Source: Lepturacanthus savala (taxonomy: Eukaryota > Chordata > Actinopteri > Scombriformes > Trichiuridae). Taken from it: a stretch of DNA of 64,000 nt. The notes beneath the pieces were generated by a model, which ran no database searches, was not told the DNA's origin, and saw nothing but the letters and a program-made list of their open reading frames with translations. Position numbers and translations under genes: made by a program. Positions 12,679 through 26,002 of this stretch are shown here, piece after piece; positions within the stretch are counted from its first letter, which is position 1, and every line of letters starts with the position of its first letter. The DNA lies in contig CM060465.1 in NCBI GenBank assembly GCA_030544235.1, positions 13,315,488 through 13,379,487 on the forward strand, in the 5' to 3' direction.

Positions 12679-15289
12679 GTCAAAATCTGTCAGGAAGCAC
12701 ACAAGACAACATATTGTTAATAATCATCACAGTTGGGTTAATTTGATCTGATCAGATAAATTAATTGAGTGTGTTTGTGCAATCCAGAGAGGCTATGGAG
12801 AGCTGATCTTAGGTACAGAACAGTGCCAAGATGGCAGGAGGATTTCAGTCTGCTCTAAAAGGAAACAACGGCAGGGTCAGAATGGTTCATTACATCTAAG
12901 AGGTATTTGCAAGCCACTGAACACATCCATCCACAGACATCCATCCTTGTGATGAGACCACTGTCATCTTAAACCTTGAATATAGGGAAAACAAAAAAAA
13001 AACAAAACAAAAAAAAAGAAAACACACCACATGCTAAATTTCCTAACCACGGGGCTCAAAATCAAATCGACTCATCGTGTGAATGTTGTTCCATGAGTCA
13101 TTTCTGGGCTTTTTGTGGGATAATCACAAGCAGACAGTAGGCCAGCTGATCATAAGAAGCGTATAGGAAGTGTGTCACAGTGACATAAGGTGACAGCCAT
13201 AGGACCTTTTATAGTACATGTGAGTGCAATGACTTCATCCTGCATGTACAGAATGCAGTTTATGAAAGGCTGTCCTGAGTCCACAAGGACTGAAATAGAG
13301 AAGTCAAATGACAAAGACAAATGAGACCAGAACCTTTGGTGAAACCACATCTCAAGACAGTGTTGGAGCCTCTTCCCCTCCCTCTTCCTCAATGTATAAC
13401 CCCTACCCGACCCCTGTCTGCCCCCTTTAAGCCTGGCCTGATGTGCTTTGGCAGCACGGCTCAGCTGTTTAGCAGCTGTCAGGGCGGAATAATCGCCTGA
13501 GAGGGAGAACAGCCCCGCCATTTGTTTGCCAGATCAGCATCTCAGAATGATGTTTGGATATGAAGAATATGCGAGCTATGCCTAGCAGGCAGCGTGTATA
13601 AAAGGAGATAAAAGAAAAACAGACATTCAAAACCGGGGCAGGTCACACTCTTTCAATGTACTGCAGGCTTTAAAGCATCAGGGTTAAGAACCGCCCTATG
13701 TTAGTATCGGATGATTATTTTAACAGGTTAGACAAGAAGTCCTTTGTCATGTTCTACATTTAAATGCAGTCATGGGACAAGCTGGGAAAAACGACTTCAA
13801 AGTATTTGAACAGCAGAGGAAATAAAAGCATTCTGTCGTTACTTTAAAAGAAATGTAAGTGAAACATTGTTAAATATTTTCCCATGGCAGGTTATGGCAA
13901 TTTAAACATAAAATGAACGTATCGCTATTGTGTCAGTCTAGAGCTAAATTTATTTACTTTATTTCCATTCAATGACACTATAAAAACAATCTAGGCTAGT
14001 TCATTGCTATAAATGCAGCAAATTGAGGAAAAGTTTCATTAATGCTTGAGTGTATGTGTATTCCAGCTGAGGTCTCAAACAGTGCAGTATGTCTGCCATG
14101 GCTTGCAGGAACAGGTGTGAAGACACCTGCCACCTCATACAAAGACCCTTTCACTTTTTTATTTCAGACCCTTACACTTCCTGAGTCTAAGTTTTTTTAC
14201 GTGGTGATGTGACATTTCTCCAGGGCAGTGGCCACTCTGTTAGGTGGCAGAGCTTAAAATTTCAAGATGCACTTTGTGGGACTGTGATGATAATTGCATT
14301 CATGCAACCACACAGTATCACTACACCTATTTTAAACTATGTTATGCCCACTACAGCATCAAGCAACAGCTGAGCCTGTGGTCTAACAGGTGGTCAGTGA
14401 AACCAGACCACTGAACACATGGACTGTCCTTTCAACAATTTTCCTTTTCTCATCAATTTCTGGTCAGGGCTATTTTTGAGCTATTTTTTGTGGCATCAGT
14501 GTTTTATTCTCAACAGTTGTGGAAGCGACCTGCAAGATGGTGTTATTAGTTCTCTCTCACTTTGTCGCAGGATGGGGGAAGACTTGCTTGCCTGGAACTG
14601 AGTTGCAGAGTTGCTGGAAATATTGTAAAAGCCTAGTAGACACCTATTTGTGTCTGCTGTTTATTTCAATCAACTACCTTCATAACCTGGAAAATGCTGG
14701 TAGTTATTGCCCTAATTTGCATTTTACACAATTAAACTTGCAAAATACAATATATTTAGTGCACCCTGACATGTTAATTATTTCCTAAATACAGAATAAT
14801 ATATGGTATGCCTAAATAAACATAATTAATCTGGCAGTTATTTTACAGTTGTCATACACATGGTAAGTGCTAAGATATATTCATTAAAACAATGTTATGC
14901 ATACAAGGCAACCTCATAATCAAGGCTGTGTTTAGGCTAGTAGTTATTGTTCCTATTTTTTCCATTTGTTTTTCTGGCTATAATTTGTTTCACAGGTGAA
15001 TAATTTGTTGTTTGAAAAACACGATAACTCATCAAAATCAAGAAGTTTTCCATCCATGCTCCGCAAGGGGGATTGTGAGCCATTTTTAAAGCACTTTTTA
15101 TCAAGTAGTGTAAAAGGTCTGTTAGTTTTCATCTTTAGGTTCCAGCTGCTTACTTCCTGTGTTGAGTCTCCAGACTGCTGATAGTATTGTTTAGGGGTCA
15201 GGAAGAAAAGGAAACCAGTGGCTGCCACTCCTTCAACACCAGGTTCAATTAGAGCCGCAAAAAAAGAGTTGGACAACAAAATGTGTCTT

Positions 15290-15485
15290 CCTCAGAATGA
15301 GGAAAACTCTTTTAGTGAGAAAAGCCTCAACCAACCCAAACTTTGCAGTCAGCAAGAAAGACATGAGGAATACCACAAGGTGGTCAGTTCACATTAACAC
15401 TGCTGGAAGTTTGCTTGTGAGTCACCACACAGCTGAGGTCCAACTCAATGGTTGTTCTGCCAGAAAGCATTACATCTCAGGGTTA
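15290..15485 (+). mobile_element. Possible Tc1/mariner transposase N-terminal fragment
   Basis: A plus-strand frame from 15297 reads LVRKASTNP, later TTRWSVHINTAG and LNGCSARKHYI. The spacing recalls the helix-turn-helix region of fish Tc1-like transposases (pattern LVR..KNP...VH..T......L.GRSARKK). No DDE domain or terminal repeats were found, so at best it is a broken remnant. Confidence 0.3.
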
Positions 15486-18400
15486 GTTCATTCTATTTTT
15501 TTTTTTAGTTTTTACTTTGAACAGCTCTTTTCAAGTGGTAACTAGGAAGGTGGTTATGTGTGGTTGGGATCAGGGTGTCAAACAGATGGAAGCTGGAGGA
15601 AAAAGGTGACTAAGCATGAGAGAAGGTCAGTGAGTTGGAAAAAGATCAAGCAAAAACCACATCACACCTTGGGGCTGTATAATTAAGAGGAGAGTGTATG
15701 TAGTCCGTATGAGTGTATATACAAAAGAAAAAAGGACAAAAGACAGAAGTTATTTATGGCTTTTAAGAAGCTTTAAGCTTGATACATTACAAGCTAAAAG
15801 TGTCAGCAACAGACAACAATAGGAACAGTGTTCACATCTTTTGAAGTACAAATAATCCTTTATATGTCCTCAAAGGTAGGCAGAGTTAGGCAGAGGTGGA
15901 TGGAAAGTGGTGAGTGGGATAGTTTAAACAGTGGGTAGACAGTGGGCAAACAGAATCGCAGATAGTTGATGAGAAGGTATAAACAGCAGTAAGAAACCAC
16001 TTCAGTATGTGGCTACAGTGTTGCTAACCTACTGTCTTACAGGATACAAGACTTTGAGCCTGGGGCCTTGGTGACTTCATTTCCTGTTATGACATATTGC
16101 TCTGAAACTAGTTTGCACATTTAAACGCAGAGTACACTGATGCAACGACAAACTGCTTGTGATTGCATGGTTTAAGGTGGAGATGCAGGCTTCAAAATAC
16201 CATTTACTGATATATCACCGGAAACTCGTGGTGGTATGATGAAACACAGGTTGTCTTTTTTTTTTTTAAGTTTTCCTTTTCCTTAATTCATGACCATCTC
16301 TATTTTGGCCTATGATCAATCTTAATCTAAGAATCAGTCAGATACAAGGCAGAAGATCATAGTGTAGATTTAAAATCTCTGAGATTAGGAGTGTGGCAGT
16401 AGTAAACTATAGGGCCCTGGAAACAGAGTGAAGTACACCGCTTGGGTTGGGCAGGTATGTGTGCAGCACATTTGTTTGTATACATGTATTTAAAAAACAA
16501 AATGTGCAACACTTTTAACGCTACATAGCTACCTATTGTATGTATATAATAACATGACTATTCTTTTTTACCATTCTATATTTATCTCAGCACTCTCAGA
16601 ACTCATACACAACTTTGCACTATTTATATCCTGTTTACGGTTCAAAGAACCCATTTTACCTCTTTGACGTTTCTTGTGCATCTTTCTGAAGATAATTGTG
16701 TTGTGCTGTGTGTAGGTACACTGGCAGCCTCTAGAGTCAGATTCCTTAAATGCAAAACACACTTTTACTCACTTACTAATAAAGATGATTCTGATTTGCG
16801 TGTTTGTCGCTGGGCAGACATCCTGAGCTGAAACCACTGAAAGTACATCAGGGCGTGGACAGCTCACAGATCAGAGAGAAGCAAAACTGAAGTCTCTGTT
16901 CTGGAGAGTTCAATCTTTTTCATCTTAACAAATCGTGTTCACTGCTGCTGTTCACTGAAACCACTAACACAGATGGCACATTAAAACCCCAAGGGATACA
17001 TTCATCTAATCATCACCACATTTTTTTTTATCGTGCACTTTCTTTTTGGCTTACACCAAAACACTCTCCTGAAACTCTAAAACCTATGACGGTATGATGA
17101 AGAAGACAACTAATGTTTAGTGTATTTTTTTCAACCACTGGCTGATTTGTATGCGTTTTCCTCTAAAAGAGAGCTAGATCCACAGCAGGACAATCTGCAG
17201 CCTTGCACTCATCCTGGTTACCCTCTCAAAGCACATTCCCATACCATGCCATGCCTATCTATGTGCAATTTATTATCAGCAATTGTTATTTGCAATTGTA
17301 ACTATCATCTAACCTCTCACAGCCTTACATTACCTCATCCAGGAGCCTGATATTACCAACCACAAAGTGCCTTACGGCAAGTAGTTTGAGATTTCACATT
17401 ATTAAAGAATGTACAGTGGTAGATCAACGTGTTTTTTGTGATCAAACAGTCAACCAACAGTGAGCTTTACCACATGCCTTTCATTTGTGTGATTGAGTCC
17501 TTCTCTGTCATAGTAAATCCTATGACATCTGAATTTATCAATGAGTGATCACACAGGGCGAGCTGCCATTTAAAATAATCTAAAAATATCACAACGCAGT
17601 AAGTTTACGACTTTTACAACTTTGTGATTTTATGCATTTTTGACTTCAGGATTAGATACGGTATTAATTTCAAGAATTACTGCCGTCAATACTACTACTA
17701 CTAACAACATTAAACTCCAAAGCATGTTTTTTCAATTCAATTAATTATCCCTGTCACTACATGACCCTGATGCTGTGATTCTGGAGAGCAAGCATACCAT
17801 TTCCAGTTCAGGGAAAGGAGGAGGCTAACAAGCGACCACATGGCCCTGATTTCCACATGAAGAAGTCTGAAGTCCCAGATGGTTACAGAGCTCCAGTTTT
17901 TAATGGGCATCAGACAAACAGTCTGAGCATACATGAGACCAAAAAGGACAGAAAATGAAAGACACAGAAAGAGAGAGATATGGTGATTACTGAGAGTTTC
18001 TCTGTTTTTCTACAGGTAAGCAGGTACAAAAATTAATATGAATTGTTAATTTGATTTAATGTTTTCTTTTAATGATACATTAGGTTTATTTAGTTGAGCA
18101 TAATGATGTTTTAATTTCTTTTGAACATAACATGGATTGGGCAGTTTAATATATGAATTTGTTGAAAGGAGATGCCTGGAGCCTATTGGAATATAACTAT
18201 CTCACCATACAGGAAACATAAGGCTGGTACAAGATGTTCAACAGCCATCCCATTCTTCAAGGGAAGGCACTATGGATTACAGGTAGAGATATAGAAAAGT
18301 TCCTCAGACTGGATACGATTGAAGCTCTGCGCCAGAGAAAAGATTAATTCATTATGAGTAATAATTATTACATTATGAGTGCATAGTACACAATTATGAG

Positions 18401-19789
18401 TAAGTAGTGTAGAAATAAGCTGTACTACTTAATTTTATCTTTTGTGCTATCTTCAAGCATTTTTGTACATGACCAGTCATTAGGATCAAGGCATTAGCTC
18501 AGATGCTTAAATACCATCCAGACTATCCACAGACATAACAATGAGTAAAAGTCAAAGCAGTAAGTTACTAAAAATGTGTTTTGCAGGTGTGATGATGCAT
18601 GGACAATGGACAATTGTCTACCCTGGTTCCTATATAAGGGCTTGTAGTGAGTGACTATTGACTCACAACACAAAGCATGACAAATAGTGTGCTAATTTAA
18701 TCTATTATTAGCTGGGTTGAAGCAACCACTTAGACCATGTAAACCAGGTAATCAACTCAAGAACAGATAGAGAAATTATACCAAATTAGGCCGATGAGCA
18801 AAAATATAACTGCGAAGAAGCCACCGTCTCCTTAACAAGCAAGTCTTTCTTGCTCTCTTTCCGCTGTCTCCCTCAATTTGTTTTGTTCAGCTGTAGAGTT
18901 TGTGTTTATGCATAGAAAATAGAAACAACACAGAGACTGTGTGACCCATGGGCAAAAATTCCAGAGCAAAGGGACGAGGGAAAAGGCACAAGGCTCAGAA
19001 TAGCTTTATGTCCCCAAGGGGCTTTTCTGTCCTGCTCTGCTCTGTATTACCACTGACACTCTGCCTTATCGGTTTTCCAAAGCTGACCACACAGAACACA
19101 GATTCACCAAGTGCACTTACCTAACCCTTTCCACGTTTTAACAAAGGAAACAACAAGCCGGATACTGCGGAAGTGGGCCCCTGTCCACCTCACCCTGCAT
19201 CAACCCCGGCCTGAGAACTGATTCTTGTTATCTTAAGATTACCTGGGGGAGGGTGGTGGGGTGTCTATATATATAACAATGCCCACAAAAAGTTTCAGAT
19301 GCTGGAGAGGCAGGCTAGCCAGTCTGGTTTCCCAGAGTGGCAGCAGGATTTGGAGGAGTAGTATGAGGAGGACAGAAATGTCAAGGGAACAGTGTTCATA
19401 AACAGAAAAACCACAGGACCTGGCTGAGAAAGCCACACTTTTATAAATGAGTCCTGTTCCTAGCAAGGATGGAGTCATAATACACCCAGTGAACCCAGAG
19501 GAAAGCACTCAGCACTCATCAGTAAAGATTTTGTAAACTAGGAATATCATATCCGGCCGAGTGTCAACTAAAGTGTTCATCTTGGTTTTATTGGCTTTAG
19601 TTCATTGGGGGTGGACCAACATCCTTAAAACCTATGGTTGCCTGTTATACTGGCCAGTTGCTCTCACTCACATTATAAACACTAAACCAGCTGATCTAGA
19701 TCATTACCAGTTTGCCTAAAGGGGAAAAGATCAACTGAAGACACCTTCTGCATATACTTTAATACTGTCCTTCTCTCATCTGGCCAAAC

Positions 19790-20640
19790 CCAGCACCTGG
19801 TTCTACAGCTTGTGTTTAATACTATCATACTAAATAAGCTGACCCATAAACTTTACACACTCAGACTAACTCCCTCCACTTGCAAATGGATACTGGATTG
19901 TCTTATCAAGTGACTCAGACATTCAGACTGGGCAAGCGCACATCTTCCACCTACACCCTGTGGGAGGTGTCCAGGAGGGGTGGGGGATCAAATGATCTCT
20001 TTTCGAAGGATCTCTCAAAAAGAGATCATTTGATCTCAAGCAACATGCCTGGTTAAATAAAGCTCAAAAAAATTTTTACACCATAGTTAAGTTTCTGGAT
20101 AATACAACAGTCATCAGACTCGTATCTGACGATGAAGCTGCATACAGGGCAAATATCCAGAACTTATGCTTTTAAATAAGAGAAAAGCCCAAAGAGATCA
20201 TTGTGGATTTTATGAGCTACAGGAAGACCAAACATACATCCTGTCCAGATCAATGCAGATGCTGTGGAGAGAGCCCCCTGTGGAGAGAGAGTTCCTGGGA
20301 TTCACCATCACAGACTCCTGGGCAGTTGTGGGCAAGGCACAATGCCACCATTTCCTGAGTGAACTTTTACAGATCCAACATCGCGAGCCTCCTGACAAAC
20401 GGTAGGAAAGCTTGGTACAGCAGCTGCACCCATGCTGACAAAAGAGCCCTTGAACAAGTTGTGAAAACTACACAGGACATTGTCTGTCCTAAGCTGCTCC
20501 AGCTTGATCCTCCCCACAACACACAGTGCATCAGAAGAGCTAAAGGCACCAGATCCCATCATCTGTTATAGCTCCTGTCATCAGGCAGGTGCTACAGAGC
20601 TATCAAAACATGCACATCTATAACATGACTGAAAACAAAC
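19790..20640 (+). mobile_element. CR1/L2/Rex-like LINE remnant, reverse transcriptase 3' part
   Basis: The translated segments line up in order with the reverse transcriptase of CR1/L2-type fish LINEs but are broken by stops and frame changes. Near 19860-19905 there is LTPSTCKWILD (family pattern: thumb-proximal CNWILDFLT). At about 20080-20165 there is TIVKFLDNTTVIRLVSDDEA, matching the FADDTTVIGLIS motif with two changes in the catalytic box. At about 20365-20570 there is NFYRSNIASLL, then ADKRALEQVVKTTQ and CIRRAKG, matching the conserved tail. The catalytic aspartate pair is damaged, so it is inactive. A hairpin-bearing piece at about 19985-20075 interrupts it. Confidence 0.75.
19986..20035. 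repeat. Perfect 18-bp inverted repeat (hairpin) inside LINE remnant
   Basis: The arm 19986-20003 (GATCAAATGATCTCTTTT) is perfectly complementary to 20018-20035, with a 14-base loop. It is followed by a tail resembling a retroposon 3' end, CCTGGTTAAATAAAG, and an A-rich stretch to about 20075. It sits between two blocks of a LINE reverse transcriptase, so it is probably a small nested insertion. Confidence 0.8.
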
Positions 20641-23600
20641 ATGTCCACAGCCTGGCAACTCATATCTCTAAAGCATTACTATCAGTTGCATTCTATCTAT
20701 ATACTATCTATTGTCAGTTGCATTTGGCTCTTTCATTCCAGTGGAACTCTATTAGTGATGTGTGTAATTTATTTTAATATAAGCTTTAATTCATTCTTAT
20801 TTATTGACCTGTATTTTTGTCTTGATATGCATTTTATGTACCATGAGTGGACACTGTTGCAATTTTGTTGCATCGATGACCGGGCAGGCGAGTGGCCATG
20901 AAGGTATAGAGTTCCACCCACACCCACTCATGACATGCTAAACTAATACAGAGCTTAAACAAGCCAATGTTATCAGATTTATTTGGTGGGCTAGTGGTGA
21001 ACAACAACGGCCTTTGGATAAACTGTGACAGTGGTTAAATAAATGGAAGGGAAAGGCACAATGTTTAGGGATGTTATGTAACTACATGCAATTTGTCATG
21101 TTACATTTAAACTCCACCTCCTATCTAACCATTTTCAAAAATATCAATTTAAAAATAACTAAATCCATAAATCTCTTTGCATAACAAACCTCTTCATGCA
21201 ACCCTACAGTAAATCCAAATCCAGTTCCCTGGTCAACTCATAACAAAATGAGATCCGGACACCTTTTTTCTCTTTGTACACCACTACACTGCACCACACA
21301 ACACTATTTTCTGCAATGCCAAATGGATTTAATAATTCAAGAAGGTGAACACATACTGAGCATGTTACCCAATGAGAAAGGCCTAACCAGGACCAATGCC
21401 AGCTGGTCTCAAAGCAAAAAAAGCCAGACAGAGAGTCTCTACTGGTGTCAAAATCAGGACAGAAACACATTGAATGGGAACAGTCTTACACTAGAAGGGA
21501 CATGTAATTCCACAATGATTTGACAACAGAAGGACATTAAGTACTTGGAGCAAAATCTAATCCGAAGTGGCATCTGCTAAATACACAAACTAGAATAGGG
21601 ACAATCATAGGGTAGGGGAATTCCAAGATAGCTCAACTTAGCCTTTATACAAATGCCAAAAGACAAACAACTATTTGGGCCAATATCCCATGGAACCTCC
21701 ACTCAGTAGAGCAGCAGTTTTCAGCCTGAGTGACAATCTATTACTAGAACAACAGTGTGAACTCCATTCACTATAGAGAGTATGAGGAATAGATTTGGTT
21801 AATTTATGAGCAAACTAGCTCACGAAATGCAGCACTGGTCTCTGGGCAATAACTCTATGTTCCCACATCCCATGTGAGTATCAAATTGCTTGTTTTGTCT
21901 GATCAACAGTCCAAACCCAAATATATTCAATTTACAGTGACATAACGCATAAAAAACACATGAAAAGCTAGAGCCAGCCCAACAGCCCAATGTTTCTCTT
22001 GTAGAATTCTTTAAACAATTCCTTTATAATTAAAGCTGTTAAACCATTTCTGCGATATAGTGGCTTTTATAATAAACTGAAGGGGAAAAGGGCTTCTATG
22101 CAAATCAAAGAACCAGAGCTGGGCAATAAATTTATAACACATCATGTCGTGAGATGAGAAGATTTTGGATTTTAATATTGTGATGAAATTTGATTGTTTT
22201 ATTTTTGCTCTCTTACATCAAAGTACTGTGGTTAATTATCATGATATTAATAATAAAATTTGTATAGCAGCTTTCTTACAAGAAACATTGCTCAAAGTGC
22301 TTCACAACAGACATGAAATAAACATTAAAAACATGTTTAAAAAAAGCAATAAACAGGACGCTTGAACATCATAACCTATACTATGAAACATGCATCATAA
22401 CCTCTCCATTTGTCTTTTGTAATGAATATTGCCTATATAAATTATAATTATTATTATTATTATAGTGGCAGTGTGAGATCATGAGTTCAGAAATATCACA
22501 AGCATGGTTGTGGTTAAAATCCAGTGGCCAGCTGGATTCTGTTAGCGTGTTCACCTCATTTTTGCAAGGCTTGCAGACATGCAGGTTTGGTAAACTACAA
22601 ACTTAAAATAGCATGTCTGTGTGAACGTGAGTGTGACTCGTTTGTCTCTGTAATGCGGTCATGTGACAGACTGATGCCACATCCAGGTTGTACTCTTGCT
22701 TTCCCCCCCAATGGCCACTGAGACAGGCTCAAGGCCCCTGTGACCCTGAACAAAATAAGAAGTGACACAGACACAGCCTAAACTTCCAAAACATTAGAAG
22801 GGGAAACAAATGAAACATGAAACTCTGAAAAGACATTTGAGAGTTGCTAAAGCCTTCCTTTCTGTTTTGTTTTTTAAATTGTTGGCAGAAAGCTTCACTA
22901 TCTGGTGCATTTTGTGACACCCAGCATTGAGCCATTGACGTCCGTCATAAAGCTGGCATTCAGGCAGACAAAAAGGCTATTGATGCCTCTTCACTGAAAT
23001 AATATTACTCCAACAGAATACAATGAAGGCTGCTGAGAATGATACATGAACAATGACTTTGGTCCAAGGTTCTATTACTATGAACTATTAGACTTAAAAA
23101 CAATTCTTTTCATCAGACACAAGATAAAGGACAGTTTGTTAATGAAATAATATCTTGCTTGATTCACAATACTTATGCTGCACGAAAGCTTTCATCCAGG
23201 GAAAAAACATATATCAATGTCTTCTGCCACCTCAAAGCGAGATAAGTGGAGCATAGTAGTAGAAGAGAAGAGAAATGACAGATGTAATCTTGTACCAAAA
23301 AAAGCCTAACACTGCAGACTGAGGCCCATTCACGGGCATAAACACAAAATGAGGGATCACATGCTCTGCCTTACACGTGGCTCACATCCTTGGCATCTGA
23401 GAGGGAAGTCACATCACTGTTCAAGAGCATATTCAAGTGACTGAAAGCTTTCTACAAATAAAAACAATTCTGTATCTTTTTTTTAAGTCAAACTGTGCAG
23501 CTGAATTCAGCCTTAAAAAGATCAAGCTTCTGCAGCAGCATTTCATTGATTTGGTAGAAAGCAGTGACAAGCACCAAACATCATGTCATTTTCCCCACCT

Positions 23601-24267
23601 TTTTGTTTGGGATGTCATGCCCTAGTTGTACAGGGCATCACATAGAATTTGATAATTTAATCTGTGGCAAAGGTTTATCTACCATCGGTAGCCTAGATGA
23701 TTGTCTCATGAATTCAAGTCAATAAACATCTGACAGCGGAAAGAACACAGAGCAGAGATGGGAACACAATGAAACAGAGAAATGCTGACGGATGGTTGGA
23801 GGGGCTCTTAAATGCTACTCAAAAAGCAGCAGTGTATTCACCTTTCCGATGCGGAGCTTCCTCCTCCAACCACAAGCAGTGAAATAACACATGCACCTAT
23901 GCATGGTCACAGTCAAGGCTTAACATAGTAACAATAAAAACATGTTTCTTTTAGCTCTGCTATGGTCCTGTGAACAGACTGTAATTTGTGCATGTACAGC
24001 CCAACAAAAAAATAAACCATGGCTATAAGGGGCCTTTAGATAACAGTGTGTGGACTGTAGATGTTGTATTCATAGGCATGTGCACACGGGCACACACCAA
24101 GCCATACACAGAAATACATTTACAGTATGTATCAGACATCCCTAACATGTTTTCACAAAGGCACTTGATCAAAAAAGTGAAGGATGGTGCAGATGTAAAA
24201 TGAAGGGGAAATAGTTAGAGAGAGAATTGTGCACATCTGTTCATTACACTGAAAACAAAAACACAAT

Positions 24268-24279
24268 GGGGGGGGGGGG
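24268..24279. repeat. Short poly(G) run
   Basis: A run of about 12 G lies in the USP6NL-like first intron. It is low-complexity sequence. Confidence 0.8.
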
Positions 24280-25121
24280 CAGTAAGAGCACCAGACATCT
24301 GGCAGTGGATGAGAGACAGATCTGGCTGGAGATCTTTCAGTCAAGTTGTCTGGAACCTCCCCCCTCTCCATATATGAACCAGTGAGATAGATGCCCAGTT
24401 AACCTTTGAAAATGGGACCACACATGACATGGCCCAGTGCAGACACTGGCCTATTTCTGGATGCTGTAGCATCTCTGGTCTGTGAGGTGGGCTACATGGG
24501 GTAAAATACTAGCGACCACTAACAAGTATTATGGCTCCATTTAGAATTAAAGGCACTTTTCTCCTGGATCACAACTGCCTGTTGTTGACACGTGCCTTAC
24601 ACCTGCTATGTGAATCGAGTAAAATGGAAATAAGACTAAAGCAAAGAGGGAAATGGCCCCATAAACTAGGCAGATCGCGTTTTACTGGAGTTGATAACCG
24701 TAAAATAGAAGAAAGAGAGGCGAATCCCATCATTTCCCTGCCCTTGCGATTTTTACATGCCATGGGAAAGCCCGTGAAGAGTGCTGTACGAACAGAAATT
24801 CCCCTTAAGTGGAGCGCTCATTCACTGTCTTCACCGCAGGCCATCTACTCAAGTAAATAACATCAGAGCTCAGCAGAACAGCCGATTCTAAATCTCTCTA
24901 TCATGTGTACATGAGCGAACAGCTGTAAACGCAATTAGTGGGGATTGCTTCCTTCATTGGTTTGCAGCAGATTAGGCGAGAAGACGCAAAAGAACTAGAT
25001 AAAGACCCAGGCGACAAGTACGTTTGTGGCCACACGCCTACTATTAACTGAAGACTAAATAGTTGTAGCGTTATCGGGGACGCTGACGTTCAGTAGCAGT
25101 GAAAGCGTCGTCTCTACTTAC

Positions 25122-25158
25122 CTTTCGGAGTGACTTCCCTTCTTCTGCTGCGCTGTAC
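25122..25158 (-). other. Probable non-coding 5' exon of the USP6NL-like gene
   Basis: On the minus strand this 37-base segment has a good acceptor (TACTTGTAG before 25158) and a strong donor (CGAAAG then GTAAGT at 25121-25116). It lies next to a CpG-rich region and upstream of the coding exons. It has no in-frame ATG leading into the coding sequence. The exact transcript structure is inferred, and an exon extending further right from 25159 is an alternative. Confidence 0.4.
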
Positions 25159-25159
25159 C

Positions 25160-25450
25160 TACAAGTAGAAACAAAATCCACTATTCTCATTCTCTCCCAT
25201 GCGAACGTGGCCCCCTCGCTGCTGAACGCTTGTCCTCGGCTGTCGACCTGAAACGGACGCTGGTCAAACGGACTGACAATAACGACAAGTTAACCCTCCT
25301 CCAGCCAGCTCCTCATGCCGCGAGCTGGCTGCAGCTGTCTGGCACGCGGCGCAGTGACAGGACGACGCGCGCGCGCGCACGAGGGGGGGGGGGGGGGCGG
25401 CGGTAGGCGCGCGGAACGGCAGTTAACAGCGGTTCCGTGTTTGATGTGAT
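25160..25450 (-). promoter_or_regulatory. CpG-rich promoter region of the USP6NL-like gene
   Basis: This is the most CpG-dense part of the left half of the window, including GCGCGCGCGC near 25368 and a 15-G run at 25383-25397. It lies just upstream of the probable non-coding exon on the minus strand. No TATA box was evident. It is a probable CpG-island promoter, inferred from composition and position. Confidence 0.45.
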
Positions 25451-25737
25451 AATTTAACGTTACAGGAGCCAGCTGACCGTAGGGACGGACGCTGTGTGGG
25501 TTTTAACAAAGAGGGAGTTTCACTTGTTCTTCCTCATGGTCGGAGATGTTGCAAACCGCGTTTTTTTGTTAGAAACCTTGCTAAAGTAGTGACTTGTGAT
25601 ACTTGAAGGCTCAATGAGCCTCAACCGTAGGGAGTCTCAAAGTTACCTCTTAAAAATGAGATACGTGTTACTTACATTTCGCCCCTGCTTTTTCCTAAAC
25701 GTACCAATTATTTACAGATTTCTCTTATTTTAAAGCC

Positions 25738-26002
25738 ACGGATGTTATCCGAGCCTACGGTGTATTCATTGTCTTCAATATTGCTTATTTTTTCAATAAA
25801 AGTGTGTTTTCTCGCGCGCGTGCGTCTAATTTCCCATAAAGTGCTGCTTCGGATGTGTAGTTCCGGGGTTTCACCTGTTCCGCATTGAATGAGCGGCGGG
25901 GGCGCTGCGGGAGAAGCATATTTTATGTAAATTAGAGTCTCATAAGAGATACAGCGCACAAGCAAAAGCAATATCGAAGAAAACGACTCGGATAACATCC
26001 GT
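25738..26002. repeat. Imperfect inverted repeat, MITE-like, 265 bp
   Basis: The 16-base ends at 25738-25753 (ACGGATGTTATCCGAG) and 25987-26002 are perfect inverted copies. The similarity continues inward with gaps (CTTCAATATTGCTT against CTTCGATATTGCTT). The interior is GC-richer and CpG-containing. No clear target-site duplication was seen. It may be a small non-autonomous transposon. Confidence 0.6.

Larger units (their letters stand above)
12687..25121 (-). other. Large first intron of the USP6NL-like gene
   Basis: About 12.4 kb separates the exon carrying the start codon from the non-coding exon at 25122-25158. No conserved coding exon was recognised here on either strand. The short open frames are scattered and lack family motifs. 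Contents worth noting are a possible Tc1-like fragment at about 15290-15485, a CR1/L2-like LINE remnant at about 19790-20640 with an 18-bp hairpin inside it, and a short ATT run near 22445. The remainder is AT-rich unique-looking sequence. Confidence 0.6.

Noticed and set aside
24531..24860. 109-codon open frame near the USP6NL-like promoter
   Set aside because: No family similarity and no promoter or splice context; it lies in the first intron of the opposite-strand gene.
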